A stretch of 42,786 bases of DNA, from the NCBI RefSeq assembly GCF_022012435.1, contig NZ_JAKLUA010000029.1:1-42786 (forward strand), in the 5' to 3' direction. The notes beneath the pieces are model-generated. The model was not told the origin of the DNA, ran no database searches, and worked only from the letters and a program-made list of their open reading frames with translations. Within the stretch, counting starts at the first letter, position 1. Each line of letters opens with the position of its first letter. Below are positions 24,986 through 32,664 of the stretch, piece after piece. Source of the DNA: Bradyrhizobium zhengyangense. GTDB taxonomy: Bacteria > Pseudomonadota > Alphaproteobacteria > Rhizobiales > Xanthobacteraceae. Made by a program: the position numbers and the translations under genes.

Positions 24986-25002
24986 GGTGGAGGGACCCTC
25001 CA
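24986..25002. promoter_or_regulatory. LysR-type operator palindrome before the SDR gene
   Basis: GGTGGAGGGACCCTCCA contains the perfect TGGAGGG-A-CCCTCCA repeat and shares the core GGTGGAGNNACNCTCCA with 23970-23986. It lies 78 bp before the SDR start, the same distance as the first copy from qor. Confidence 0.7.
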
Positions 25003-25080
25003 TTCGAACGGAGATAATCTTCCTGGTGCAGAAGGGCTAGATCGAAAACAGCAGAGGTGACAAAGCGACAGGAATGCTCA

Positions 25081-25797
25081 ATGTCAGATCAATTGAAGAA
25101 TGCGCGTGTGCTGGTTTTCGGTGGCAGCTCGGGTATCGGCCTGGCGACAGCTGTCCAGGCCGTCGAAGCCGGCGCCGACGTAACGATCGCATCACGCTCG
25201 CAGACCAAACTTGATGCTGCCCTGGCAAAGCTTGGCAAATCGACACGAGCCGTCGTGATTGACACCGGCGACCAGGCAGCAGTGCAACGCTTCTTCACTG
25301 AGGAAGCTCCCTGGGATCACGTCATCGTCTCGGCAGCCCAGACGCCGTCTGGACCCGTGCGTGCACTCGACCTTGTCGACGCCAAGACCGCTATGGAAAG
25401 CAAGTTCTGGGGCGCCTATCGTGTTGCCCGCGCCGCGAGGATCAACGATGGCGGTTCACTAACCTTCGTCTCGGGCTTCCTGAGTGTCCGGCCGTCGGCG
25501 ACGTCAGTCCTTCAAGGCGCGATCAACGCAGCGCTGGATTCGCTCGCCCGGGGCTTGGCCCTTGAGCTGGCGCCGGTGCGGGTCAACACCGTATCTCCAG
25601 GCCTTGTCGAAACGCCACTATGGTCCGGAATGGCGGCGGAAAAGCGCGAAGCGATGTTCACCAACGCGGCACAGCGCCTGCCCGTACGCCGCGTCGGTCA
25701 GCCGCAGGATATCGCGAACGCAGTCATGTTCCTGGCTACGACACCCTTCTCGACAGGTTCAACTGTACGCGTCGACGGGGGCGGAGCCATCGCCTGA
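25081..25797 (+). CDS. Short-chain dehydrogenase/reductase-fold protein, atypical active site
   Basis: This 238-residue Rossmann protein has the SDR cofactor motif VFGGSSGIGLATA (about 13-25), the conserved ALELAPVRVNTVSPGLVETP (PG motif) and a C-terminal GSTVRVDGGGAIA. The catalytic YxxxK is missing: alignment on the LALELAP block puts VLQGAINAAL where YxxSKAA is expected, so Tyr becomes Gln and Lys becomes Asn. Classical hydride transfer may therefore not occur, though a subfamily with this GAINAAL motif is widespread. It follows the second LysR-type palindrome and is seven bp from the VOC gene. ATG 25081 is preferred to an upstream start. Confidence 0.85.
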   Translation: MSDQLKNARVLVFGGSSGIGLATAVQAVEAGADVTIASRSQTKLDAALAKLGKSTRAVVIDTGDQAAVQRFFTEEAPWDHVIVSAAQTPSGPVRALDLVDAKTAMESKFWGAYRVARAARINDGGSLTFVSGFLSVRPSATSVLQGAINAALDSLARGLALELAPVRVNTVSPGLVETPLWSGMAAEKREAMFTNAAQRLPVRRVGQPQDIANAVMFLATTPFSTGSTVRVDGGGAIA

Positions 25798-25804
25798 GGT
25801 TGCC

Positions 25805-26191
25805 ATGCTTGATCACGCCACGATACGCACGAACGATCTGGACGGAACACGCACCTTCCTCGAGGCCGTGCTAGGCCTGAAGGCTGGCTATCGGCCCGAC
25901 TTCCCCTTCCCGGGCTATTGGCTTTATGCCGATAGCTCGCCCGAGGTGCATCTCATTCCGGGCAATGGGGGTTCGGTAAATCGCACGGGCGAAACAATCG
26001 ACCACATTGCCTTCCGACTCAGCGACCATGATGGCATGCGTCGCAAGCTGGATAAGCTCGCAATTCCCTATTCGCGGATGGAATTGCCTGAGCTTGGGGA
26101 ACATCGTCTCTTTATACGCACCCCCACAGGAATTCTCCTGGAACTGGTTTTCCGCGAAAGTGACACCCCTCACAGCCAGTCTACGCTCTAA
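25805..26191 (+). CDS. VOC/glyoxalase family protein, 128 aa
   Basis: This is a single vicinal-oxygen-chelate domain with two beta-alpha-beta-beta-beta modules. The N-terminal LDHATIRTNDLDGTRTFLEA (His4) and the second module IDHIAFRLSDHDGMRRKLDK (His67), with a C-terminal GILLELVF (Glu113), supply the expected metal ligands. Members include glyoxalases, ring-cleaving dioxygenases and epimerases; which of these this is cannot be told. The seven-bp spacing after the SDR gene points to cotranscription. Confidence 0.82.
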   Translation: MLDHATIRTNDLDGTRTFLEAVLGLKAGYRPDFPFPGYWLYADSSPEVHLIPGNGGSVNRTGETIDHIAFRLSDHDGMRRKLDKLAIPYSRMELPELGEHRLFIRTPTGILLELVFRESDTPHSQSTL

Positions 26192-26254
26192 GAGCTGGCT
26201 CGGTCCCCGCGCATCGCGGACCGTCGACGCCTGTTGACCTGGACGATATCAAAA

Positions 26255-26773
26255 ATGCATCTGGCTGAATCAGAAACGAGTTCATCAAGCCCTGAATCGC
26301 GCTTGCTGGCCGCAGGGCTCTCACTGCCAAAGGCAGCGGCCGCCGTTGCCAACTACGAGCCATGCGTGATTACAGGCAACATGCTTTACACGTCGGGACA
26401 ACTGCCATGGATCGATGGGCAGTTAAAATTCAAGGGCAAGATTGGCAAGGATCTCACCCCCGAGCAAGGCTATGAAGCCTGCAAACTTTCAACGCTCAAT
26501 GCTATTGCCCAGCTCAAGAGCGCGCTAGGTGAACTCTCGCGGGTCATACGTATCGTCCGGCTCGAAGGCGTACTGAACGTTGCGCCAGGCTTTACAGAAC
26601 ATGCCAAAGCTCTCAACGGAGCATCCGATTTGATCAATCAGATCTTCGGAGCGGCCGGTGCCCACACCCGGATGATCTATTCAAACCCGGAGATGCCGCT
26701 CGATTGTGCGAGTCTCGTTGTTTTGTGGACTGAGATCAATCATGCGGAAGGCGGACAATACCTGCCCTCTTGA
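26255..26773 (+). CDS. RidA/YjgF/UK114 family protein
   Basis: This 172-residue protein has the RidA-type segments YEPCVITGNMLYTSGQLPWI and YEACKLSTLNAIAQLKSALG, VRLEGVLNVAPGF, and AGAHTRMIYSNPEMPLDCAS at the C-terminal end. It is longer than canonical RidA (about 130 residues), in line with the family's longer branch. RidA hydrolyses reactive enamine/imine intermediates from PLP enzymes; some relatives act as deaminases in catabolic pathways. ATG 26255 has no strong ribosome-binding site, and a TTG at 26234 is the alternative. A short imperfect hairpin lies between it and the VOC gene. Confidence 0.8.
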   Translation: MHLAESETSSSSPESRLLAAGLSLPKAAAAVANYEPCVITGNMLYTSGQLPWIDGQLKFKGKIGKDLTPEQGYEACKLSTLNAIAQLKSALGELSRVIRIVRLEGVLNVAPGFTEHAKALNGASDLINQIFGAAGAHTRMIYSNPEMPLDCASLVVLWTEINHAEGGQYLPS

Positions 26774-26864
26774 AATGACTCATCTCTGGACCATGCCCCG
26801 AAAATGAGAATCCGGTGACGCACGCCGGTTTCTGATGAGAAGCACACGCGGACCGAATACCGGT

Positions 26865-26935
26865 ATGAGCGTTTATATTGCCAACCAGCTGAAGGAGTAA
26901 TCGCGATGCTGGACCACCTGAAGACCGCTGTCTGA
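26865..26935 (+). other. Two tiny ORFs in the luxR leader
   Basis: ATG 26865 opens an 11-codon frame (MSVYIANQLKE), whose last codons form AAGGAG. Six bases after its stop comes ATG 26906, a nine-codon frame (MLDHLKTAV). The arrangement ahead of luxR (26986) looks like a leader, although both frames are short enough to arise by chance. Confidence 0.25.
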
Positions 26936-26985
26936 TTGCTGAAGTCACGCGCTGCGAAACCAGGTCACCGCAAGCATACGTCCTG

Positions 26986-27714
26986 ATGCACCGCATCTTT
27001 CAAAGGTTTATTGACCTTTTGTCGGCCGCAGAAGATCCAGTCGGGTTTTCTGATGCGATGGCAGTGACGGCCGCAGATCTCGATCTGTCTTGCTTCGCGT
27101 ATTTAAGCCTGCCTCGCCGCCCGCAGGACAAACCGCGGTTGATAGCAACGTATCCGGAAAAGTGGACCTCTCACTACCTTGGAAGCCGATATGAGCGTAT
27201 CGACCCTGTGATCGCGCAAGTGCTCGAAAGCCCGGAGCCATTTCAGTGGGGCGTTGGTCTGCCATCTTCGTTCAATTCTCCGGCACAGCAGCGGCTCCTG
27301 GACGAAGCCGCACAGTTCGGCATCCGAACCGGTTTCACAGTTCCCATTCATGATGGACGCGGCCCGATCGCGGCGCTGACTTTCGCTACCAGCCAGCGAG
27401 AGGCGCCATTCGAAGTCTGTGTCAACTCGCATGCGCGAGTGCTTCAGCTAATGGCAATGTATTTTCATGCTCACGTCAGACGCAAGCTCTCGGATGAGCC
27501 GAGGATCGGTGAGACACTTCTCTCTCCGCGGGAATACGAATGCCTTGAATGGGCGTCGCGAGGCAAGAGCGCCTGGGAAATCGGGTGCATCCTTGGCATC
27601 TCGCGCAATACGGTCGCATACTATCTGGAGAACGCAAAGGAGAAGCTGGGAGTTCGCACAGTTGTGCAAGCGGTCTGCTTGCTGGTGGCTGCGAACAGAA
27701 AGCCGCGGATTTAG
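26986..27714 (+). CDS. LuxR-family quorum-sensing transcriptional regulator
   Basis: This 242-residue protein has an N-terminal acyl-homoserine-lactone-binding domain with the conserved ligand residues W60, Y64, D73, P74, W88 and G116 (within TYPEKWTSHYLGSRYERIDP and FQWG). The C-terminal LuxR/FixJ-type HTH is LSPREYECLEWASRGKSAWE, then IGCILGISRNTVAYYL. It binds AHL made by the adjacent LuxI enzyme and then target DNA. The gene is 91 bp before luxI in the same direction. Next to the trb cluster it may play the part that TraR plays in other rhizobial elements, but the similarity is not enough to call it traR. No strong ribosome-binding site precedes the ATG. Confidence 0.9.
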   Translation: MHRIFQRFIDLLSAAEDPVGFSDAMAVTAADLDLSCFAYLSLPRRPQDKPRLIATYPEKWTSHYLGSRYERIDPVIAQVLESPEPFQWGVGLPSSFNSPAQQRLLDEAAQFGIRTGFTVPIHDGRGPIAALTFATSQREAPFEVCVNSHARVLQLMAMYFHAHVRRKLSDEPRIGETLLSPREYECLEWASRGKSAWEIGCILGISRNTVAYYLENAKEKLGVRTVVQAVCLLVAANRKPRI

Positions 27715-27726
27715 GACCTCCGGCCC

Positions 27727-27740
27727 CCTGCAACTGCAGG
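27727..27740. promoter_or_regulatory. Lux-box-like palindrome upstream of luxI
   Basis: CCTGCA-AC-TGCAGG is symmetrical except for the two central bases and lies 65 bp before the luxI start. Its CTGCA-N2-TGCAG core resembles tra/lux-type boxes bound by LuxR proteins. Positive autoregulation of luxI by the neighbouring LuxR would fit. Confidence 0.5.
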
Positions 27741-27805
27741 TGATGAACTTATCCGAAAACCCCGCTTCAAGAGAGCTGATCAGCGCTCTTGGAGGGACGA
27801 GGATT

Positions 27806-28438
27806 ATGATTCAACTGATCACACCACCTGCGTATGGGGAGTTTTCCAGCACTCTCGTTGAAATGCACCGGCTGCGAAATCGTGTTTTCAAGCTGCGTTT
27901 GGCGTGGGACGTTCAAACCAGTGGAGACATGGAAGTCGATGATTATGACGCGTTGGGTCCGGTCTACCTGGTGCAGATGTCTCACAGCGGCCAGGTGCAG
28001 GGCTCCGTACGTCTTCTCCCTACCCTTGGTCCGACCATGCTCCGCGACACCTTTCCCGCTCTCCTCGAGGGTCAATCCGCGCCGTCAGCCTGTCAGATCT
28101 GGGAAAGCAGTCGATTTGCAATCGATGTTGCTGTCGATGCCCCGAAAGGCGATCACGGCATCACCCGCGCGGCTTACGAGCTGTTTGCGGGAATGGTCGA
28201 GTTCGGGCTTTCACGGCAGCTTACAGACATCGTTACCGTCACGGATGTCCGAATGGAGCGAATCCTTCGACGGGCCGGCTGGTCCCTGCGACGTATTGGC
28301 AAACCTTCCACAATTGGCAACACCCTGGCCGTGGCGGGTTACCTCAAGATTTCCCGCGATGCTCTGCTTGGCCTTCGCAAGGCTGGCGATCTTCCGGCAC
28401 CGGTCCTTTGGACGCCGGTAATCTGTGCAGCCGCCTAG
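27806..28438 (+). CDS. Acyl-homoserine-lactone synthase, LuxI family
   Basis: This 210-residue protein begins MIQLITPPAYGEFSSTLVEM. It has every invariant LuxI residue at the expected spacing: R24, F28, W34, D45, D48, R69, F83, E100 and R103 (HRLRNRVFKLRLAWDV, VDDYDAL, GSVRLLPT, IWESSRF). It makes an AHL from S-adenosylmethionine and an acyl donor in the cytoplasm; the acyl chain cannot be read from the sequence. ATG 27806, behind GGAGGGACGAGG, fits the family start better than the in-frame upstream ATG at 27743. The lux-box-like site lies between luxR and this gene. Confidence 0.93.
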   Translation: MIQLITPPAYGEFSSTLVEMHRLRNRVFKLRLAWDVQTSGDMEVDDYDALGPVYLVQMSHSGQVQGSVRLLPTLGPTMLRDTFPALLEGQSAPSACQIWESSRFAIDVAVDAPKGDHGITRAAYELFAGMVEFGLSRQLTDIVTVTDVRMERILRRAGWSLRRIGKPSTIGNTLAVAGYLKISRDALLGLRKAGDLPAPVLWTPVICAAA

Positions 28439-28512
28439 ATCCCTGACAACAAGCGAAATCTGCGTCCTCGCCGGCAGCGAGGGCGCCGGGTCCTGCGGAT
28501 TGCCCGCCGAGT

Positions 28513-29478
28513 ATGAACATGACGGACAATGAGACGAAAAGCGGTCAACGGATCGCAGCGAGAGCTGTCGACCTGCAACAGCTTCGATTGGCGGTTGTCG
28601 CTTGCGACTATGGAAGCTTTCGGCGGGCTGCGGAAGCACTCTCGATCAAGCACACAGTTGTCAGTCGTTCCATCGGCCAGCTCGAGTATCTGGTAGGGAC
28701 TTCCCTGTTTGAGCGCTCAAGTGGCGGGATCAGGCCGACGCTTGCCGGGCGGGCGGTTCTGCGAATTGCGAGGCTTATTCTCGAGCAAGTCGACATGCTC
28801 GTTGAGACAGGGAGATCTGGTGGCCGCGGCGACACCGGCCATCTTGTCATTGGCTTCTGCACGTCCATGTCAGCCGGCAATTTGCGGGCGACGGTGGGCG
28901 AGCTCAGGAAGCGGCTCCCGCAACTCGAATTGGCAACGATGGAACGTTCTCGCTCCCGTCTGATGACTGCGCTCCGCAACGGTACCGTTGATGTGGTCGT
29001 TAGCCCTGGACGCCTGTCTTCAAGAGAAACCAGATCGCTCCTGCTGTGGAGCGAACGCATCCTGATCTCGCTGCCCCGGGAACACTACCTGGCAGGACGC
29101 GAGACCATCTACTGGACCGATTTACGTAACCAGACAATTCTTTTGAGCGATTATGATCCTGGACGAGAACTCGAGGATCTTCTGATCTCGAAGCTCGTAC
29201 TGCCTGACGACCGTCCCAAAGTAGAACGGCATGATGTCAGCCGTAGTATCATCAAGAGTCTGGCAAGCATGGGCATGGGGCTGGGTCTGGTGATGGAATC
29301 AGACATTGGGGCAAGCTGCGCAGGCCTGGTTTACCGCGAGTTGCACGACGGAACGGGACCAAGCCGGGTCGACTTTCATGCGCACTGGCGCGATGACAAT
29401 GAAAATCCCGCTCTGAGGCGTTTCCTCAGTCTGTTAGCGGAGCGCTATCCTTCGCCTCCGCCGGTTCTTGGAGAATGA
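28513..29478 (+). CDS. LysR-family transcriptional regulator
   Basis: This 321-residue protein has a winged HTH at about residues 20-80 (LQQLRLAVVACDYGSFRRAA, then HTVVSRSIGQLEYLVGTSLF) and a LysR substrate-binding domain (GHLVIGFCTSMSAGN, GTVDVVVSPGRLS). It follows luxI by 74 bp in the same direction. Its last 34 bases overlap the DUF2274 gene of the trb operon tail to tail. It might contribute to transfer control, but no target site could be assigned. Confidence 0.85.
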   Translation: MNMTDNETKSGQRIAARAVDLQQLRLAVVACDYGSFRRAAEALSIKHTVVSRSIGQLEYLVGTSLFERSSGGIRPTLAGRAVLRIARLILEQVDMLVETGRSGGRGDTGHLVIGFCTSMSAGNLRATVGELRKRLPQLELATMERSRSRLMTALRNGTVDVVVSPGRLSSRETRSLLLWSERILISLPREHYLAGRETIYWTDLRNQTILLSDYDPGRELEDLLISKLVLPDDRPKVERHDVSRSIIKSLASMGMGLGLVMESDIGASCAGLVYRELHDGTGPSRVDFHAHWRDDNENPALRRFLSLLAERYPSPPPVLGE

Positions 29479-29690
29479 TTCGTTCGTCTCGCCTTTGCAA
29501 ATCCGCGGTCCGTGGCCATAAAGCGTGCCAGCATGGGCGCGATCAGCTTTGCTGGATCGATACGCTGCCCGTTTTCGCGTGCCAGGGCCTCTGCATAGGC
29601 AACGAGATCCCTATGCACTGATGCTGGCAACTCGGTGGTGACCTTGACCGGCTTGTCGTCGGGCAGCACTCCTATTCTAAGCTTGGGCAT
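29445..29690 (-). CDS. DUF2274 protein at the end of the trb operon, 81 aa
   Basis: The 81-residue product starts MPKLRIGVLPDDKPVKVTTE and has LPASVHRDLVAYAEALAREN, then IAPMLARFMATDRGFAKAR. DUF2274 proteins are typically found directly downstream of trbI in alphaproteobacterial conjugation clusters. The fold may be ribbon-helix-helix-like, suggested by the strand-helix-helix pattern; the function is not established. It begins three bp after trbI and overlaps the convergent lysR by 34 bp. Confidence 0.8.
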   Translation of the reverse strand: MPKLRIGVLPDDKPVKVTTELPASVHRDLVAYAEALARENGQRIDPAKLIAPMLARFMATDRGFAKARRTNHSPRTGGGEG

Positions 29691-29693
29691 TCC

Positions 29694-30905
29694 TTATCCT
29701 CCGTACGGCGCAAGTATGAGGTCGCGATTGACCAGAACGCGAACCGGAAAACCAGGTCGCACGGTCAGCGTCGGCTGGATGTTGAGACTGCGCCGGACGA
29801 CCTGTTGTCCGGTCTGATTCAGCGAGTCCGCCGCCCCATGCCGAAGCGCCTGGAGAATGGCACTGTCGTTGCTGTTGGTGTCCGAACCGGCGCCCAATTC
29901 TGTCCCGACCGCCAGAAACGTCGATAGAGCCGCGGCCTTGAACAGCTCACCCCAGTGGTTGTCGACCTGGTCTTCAAGGCCCGAGTAGCCTGCCGTATCA
30001 GCGCCGGGCTGCCGCTCGAGCACAATGGAACGTCCATTCGGCATGATCAGCCGAGTCCAGACCAGCAGGATTCGGGACTGTCCGAATGTGACCTGGCTGT
30101 CGTAGATCCCGATCAGACGGGCTCCCTGAGGAACAAGAAGAAAGCGGCCGGTCGGGGTGTCAAAGACATTCTCGGTTACTTGCGCTGTGATCTGGCCTGG
30201 CAGGTCCGACTGTATTCCGGTGATCAGGGCTCCCGGAATGACCGTCCCGGCCTGCACGATGTAGGGTGAAGCCGGCCTCGTGACACGATCAGGGCTGACC
30301 GTACGACGGTCCACAGTTGCGTTCACGAAGGCAAGCTTCCGGTCCTGACCGTTCTGCACAAGTCCGTCATCGCCGATGCTCGCCGCGTTCGGTGACGTGA
30401 CGCGCTCGCTTCCAGGAGCCGCTGCGGCGGACGGATGCACTCCTGCTCCATTCGTCGTAGCGAACAAATGGCTGATGCGGGCCGCCTCGGTTTCCTGGTC
30501 CCGGCGCTGCTGTTCCGGATCAGCGCCGATCGCAGGCAACTGCCCTTGAGCCGCAAGGATCGGTCGACCGAGGTCGCCTGGGAGCGGCGGGCCAAGCTGC
30601 GGGACTACCTGGCGCGAAACGCCAGTGTAGTCCTTCGGCAGTGCGGCAAGGCCGTCGGCAACATTGTGATGATCGGTGCTGTAAAGCTCATCGGCAGCCT
30701 GGTTTCGGGGACGGCCGGACTGGAGCGACCACAACACGGCTCCGCTGATGACCAGCAACACTGCAGCGCTCCCTCCGGCGAGGACCTTTCGCGACAACCG
30801 CGTCACGCGCGGATGCTCTGCTCTCAGGCGGAAACTCCCGGACCCGTCCTCCTGTGTCGCCGGCGGGACAGATTGCTCGCTGTCATCTCCATTCCTGACG
30901 TTCAT
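29694..30905 (-). CDS. trbI: Conjugal transfer protein TrbI (VirB10-like)
   Basis: This 403-residue protein has a cytoplasmic N-terminus, one membrane helix (VLAGGSAAVLLVISGAVLW, about 41-59), a proline-rich periplasmic linker and a C-terminal VirB10/TrbI barrel. The barrel carries GRFLLVPQGARLIGIYDSQV and ILLVWTRLIMPNGRSIVLER. TrbI spans the envelope and joins the inner-membrane complex to the outer-membrane core of the type IV secretion system. It overlaps trbG by four bases. Confidence 0.93.
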   Translation of the reverse strand: MNVRNGDDSEQSVPPATQEDGSGSFRLRAEHPRVTRLSRKVLAGGSAAVLLVISGAVLWSLQSGRPRNQAADELYSTDHHNVADGLAALPKDYTGVSRQVVPQLGPPLPGDLGRPILAAQGQLPAIGADPEQQRRDQETEAARISHLFATTNGAGVHPSAAAAPGSERVTSPNAASIGDDGLVQNGQDRKLAFVNATVDRRTVSPDRVTRPASPYIVQAGTVIPGALITGIQSDLPGQITAQVTENVFDTPTGRFLLVPQGARLIGIYDSQVTFGQSRILLVWTRLIMPNGRSIVLERQPGADTAGYSGLEDQVDNHWGELFKAAALSTFLAVGTELGAGSDTNSNDSAILQALRHGAADSLNQTGQQVVRRSLNIQPTLTVRPGFPVRVLVNRDLILAPYGG

Positions 30906-31891
30906 GACGACGGCCTCCCGTCTGTCCTGACAATCCTGACCTTCTGCTGGTGCTCACCGCCGAGCCGCAGTTCAGCGGCGCCAAACAGCCGATCGACAAT
31001 CAGGACATTGCCGTAAGCGCGATAGTTGACGAGCTCGGTCTTGCCATCCGGTCCGATGACAAAGAGCGGTGGCATCTCGCCTTGCACGATGCCTCGCGGG
31101 AATTCAATGTAGACCTTGCGGCCATCGTCATATGCGGCGAGCGGCCGCCAGGGAGGACTGTCCCCTTCGATGGCATAGCGGGAGATGCGCTGCGCCGGAT
31201 CCGGAAGAACGGGTTTCAGTGCAGCTGAACGGGATCGATCATGTGCTGCTTCCGGATAATACCAGGCAACAGATGGCATGTACGGCCGCTCGCGAGAGCG
31301 CAGCTCCATCAGATAGGTGCGCCGGTCTGTATTGACGACAAGGTTGGTCTCGATCGATGCGCGGGTCGGCTTGACCAGGATATGGACGCGTCGCGTGTCG
31401 CCACTCCCGCTTTCGGTATCGCCCACGACCCAGCGCACGGTATCTCCGGCCGCGATGGGTCCTGATCCCGTTAATTGCTCGCCCTCCTCGAGCGCGATAT
31501 CCGTGATCTGTCCCGGTGCGGCGTAAATCTGATAGAGCGCCCCGGGACTGTAGGCGTAGATCTGGGCCGCGTTGAAATACCCCCGCTTGCGCGGTTCGAC
31601 GCGCGCTGCACTGTTTGCAGTCTCAACCCGGCTCACCGGTTCTGCGTCTTCCTTCGCTGCCGACTTGCCGCCGAGAGCCGGCTTCCAGAGGGGTGGAACG
31701 TGAAGCGGTCGCGATCTGTCGTCGGGAGCCACTGGCGGCGCAGGCAACGGAGGAACTTGAGCGTCATAGCTGATCTCCGGCGGAATGTAGGCTGCGCACC
31801 CGCCAAGCGCCGACGAACAAAGCAGAAGAGCAGAGAGAAACGCCCGCTTCGAGGTCACATATGAACGAACGCCGGATATCGTCTTGATCAC
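30902..31891 (-). CDS. trbG: Conjugal transfer protein TrbG (VirB9-like), lipoprotein
   Basis: This 329-residue protein begins with a lipoprotein-type signal: hydrophobic AFLSALLLCSSALGG, then Cys in the lipobox LGGC, about residue 32. The VirB9/CagX-type C-terminal region includes RTYLMELRSRERPYMPSVAW and GKTELVNYRAYGNVLIVDRL. It forms part of the outer-membrane core with TrbI. Start and stop overlap trbF and trbI by four bases each. Confidence 0.92.
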   Translation of the reverse strand: MIKTISGVRSYVTSKRAFLSALLLCSSALGGCAAYIPPEISYDAQVPPLPAPPVAPDDRSRPLHVPPLWKPALGGKSAAKEDAEPVSRVETANSAARVEPRKRGYFNAAQIYAYSPGALYQIYAAPGQITDIALEEGEQLTGSGPIAAGDTVRWVVGDTESGSGDTRRVHILVKPTRASIETNLVVNTDRRTYLMELRSRERPYMPSVAWYYPEAAHDRSRSAALKPVLPDPAQRISRYAIEGDSPPWRPLAAYDDGRKVYIEFPRGIVQGEMPPLFVIGPDGKTELVNYRAYGNVLIVDRLFGAAELRLGGEHQQKVRIVRTDGRPSS

Positions 31892-32571
31892 TGACTCAAC
31901 TCCTTCGACCAGTTGATGGCGCGGACGTAGACGCCAAGGGGATTCTTGCGCAGGCGTTCGGCATCGCGCGGCGTTTCGATCACGATGGCGAGAATGGCAG
32001 TCCAGCGCTCGGTCGAACTCAACGAGCCGTTATCGTAGGTTCGCTGGGTCCATGCGACGCGAAAGCTTTCTGAAGATGCGCGTATGACGCTCGAGACGTC
32101 GACAGAGATCTGCGCCTTGCCCAGCCTGGCAAAGGGGTCATTGTTGCGCGCATAATCGTTGAGCGCTGCCGCGCCCCGATCGGTCGTAAAGTCATAGGCC
32201 CGGAGCCAGTTCTGGCGCAGCACAATGCCGTCGGCCGGCAGGCCTCTGACATCCTCGATGAAGCGCGCCAGATGCCACGCAATCTGCGCATCAGTGGGTT
32301 GATAATCGAGGCTGGCTGGCGCGACCCTTTGGGCCTCGCCAAGATGGTCAACCTCGACCACCCAGGGTGTGATCGAACCCTGGCCCGATTGCCAAACAAG
32401 GCTACCTGCGAGACCGGCTGACAGCATCAGGCAGCCGAACGCCATTAAGCGCCAGTTCTTGGCCTGAACGCGGGCGGATCCAATGCGTTCGTCCCAAACT
32501 TGCGCCGCCTTTTGGTAAGGCGTGATCGGCTCGGGCATGCGCCCGTAGTGTACGGAAGGTCGTTTGAACAT
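31888..32571 (-). CDS. trbF: Conjugal transfer protein TrbF (VirB8-like)
   Basis: This 227-residue bitopic inner-membrane protein starts MFKRPSVHYGRMPEPITPYQ and contains KAAQVWDERIGSARVQAKNW. It then has one membrane helix (LMAFGCLMLSAGLAGSLVWQ) and a periplasmic VirB8-type domain (GSLSSTERWTAILAIVIETP). It helps assemble the secretion channel. ATG 32571 agrees with the family start; a longer frame to 32622 is less likely. It follows trbL by 93 bp, the largest gap inside the operon. Confidence 0.92.
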   Translation of the reverse strand: MFKRPSVHYGRMPEPITPYQKAAQVWDERIGSARVQAKNWRLMAFGCLMLSAGLAGSLVWQSGQGSITPWVVEVDHLGEAQRVAPASLDYQPTDAQIAWHLARFIEDVRGLPADGIVLRQNWLRAYDFTTDRGAAALNDYARNNDPFARLGKAQISVDVSSVIRASSESFRVAWTQRTYDNGSLSSTERWTAILAIVIETPRDAERLRKNPLGVYVRAINWSKELSQ

Positions 32572-32664
32572 CGATAGTTGCCCCTGAATCAAGTGATCCG
32601 TTTCGAGTCGTGCGGGATCCACGTTTGAGTCGCCCGCGGGTGGCCACGGCGCAGTGGCTGCGTG

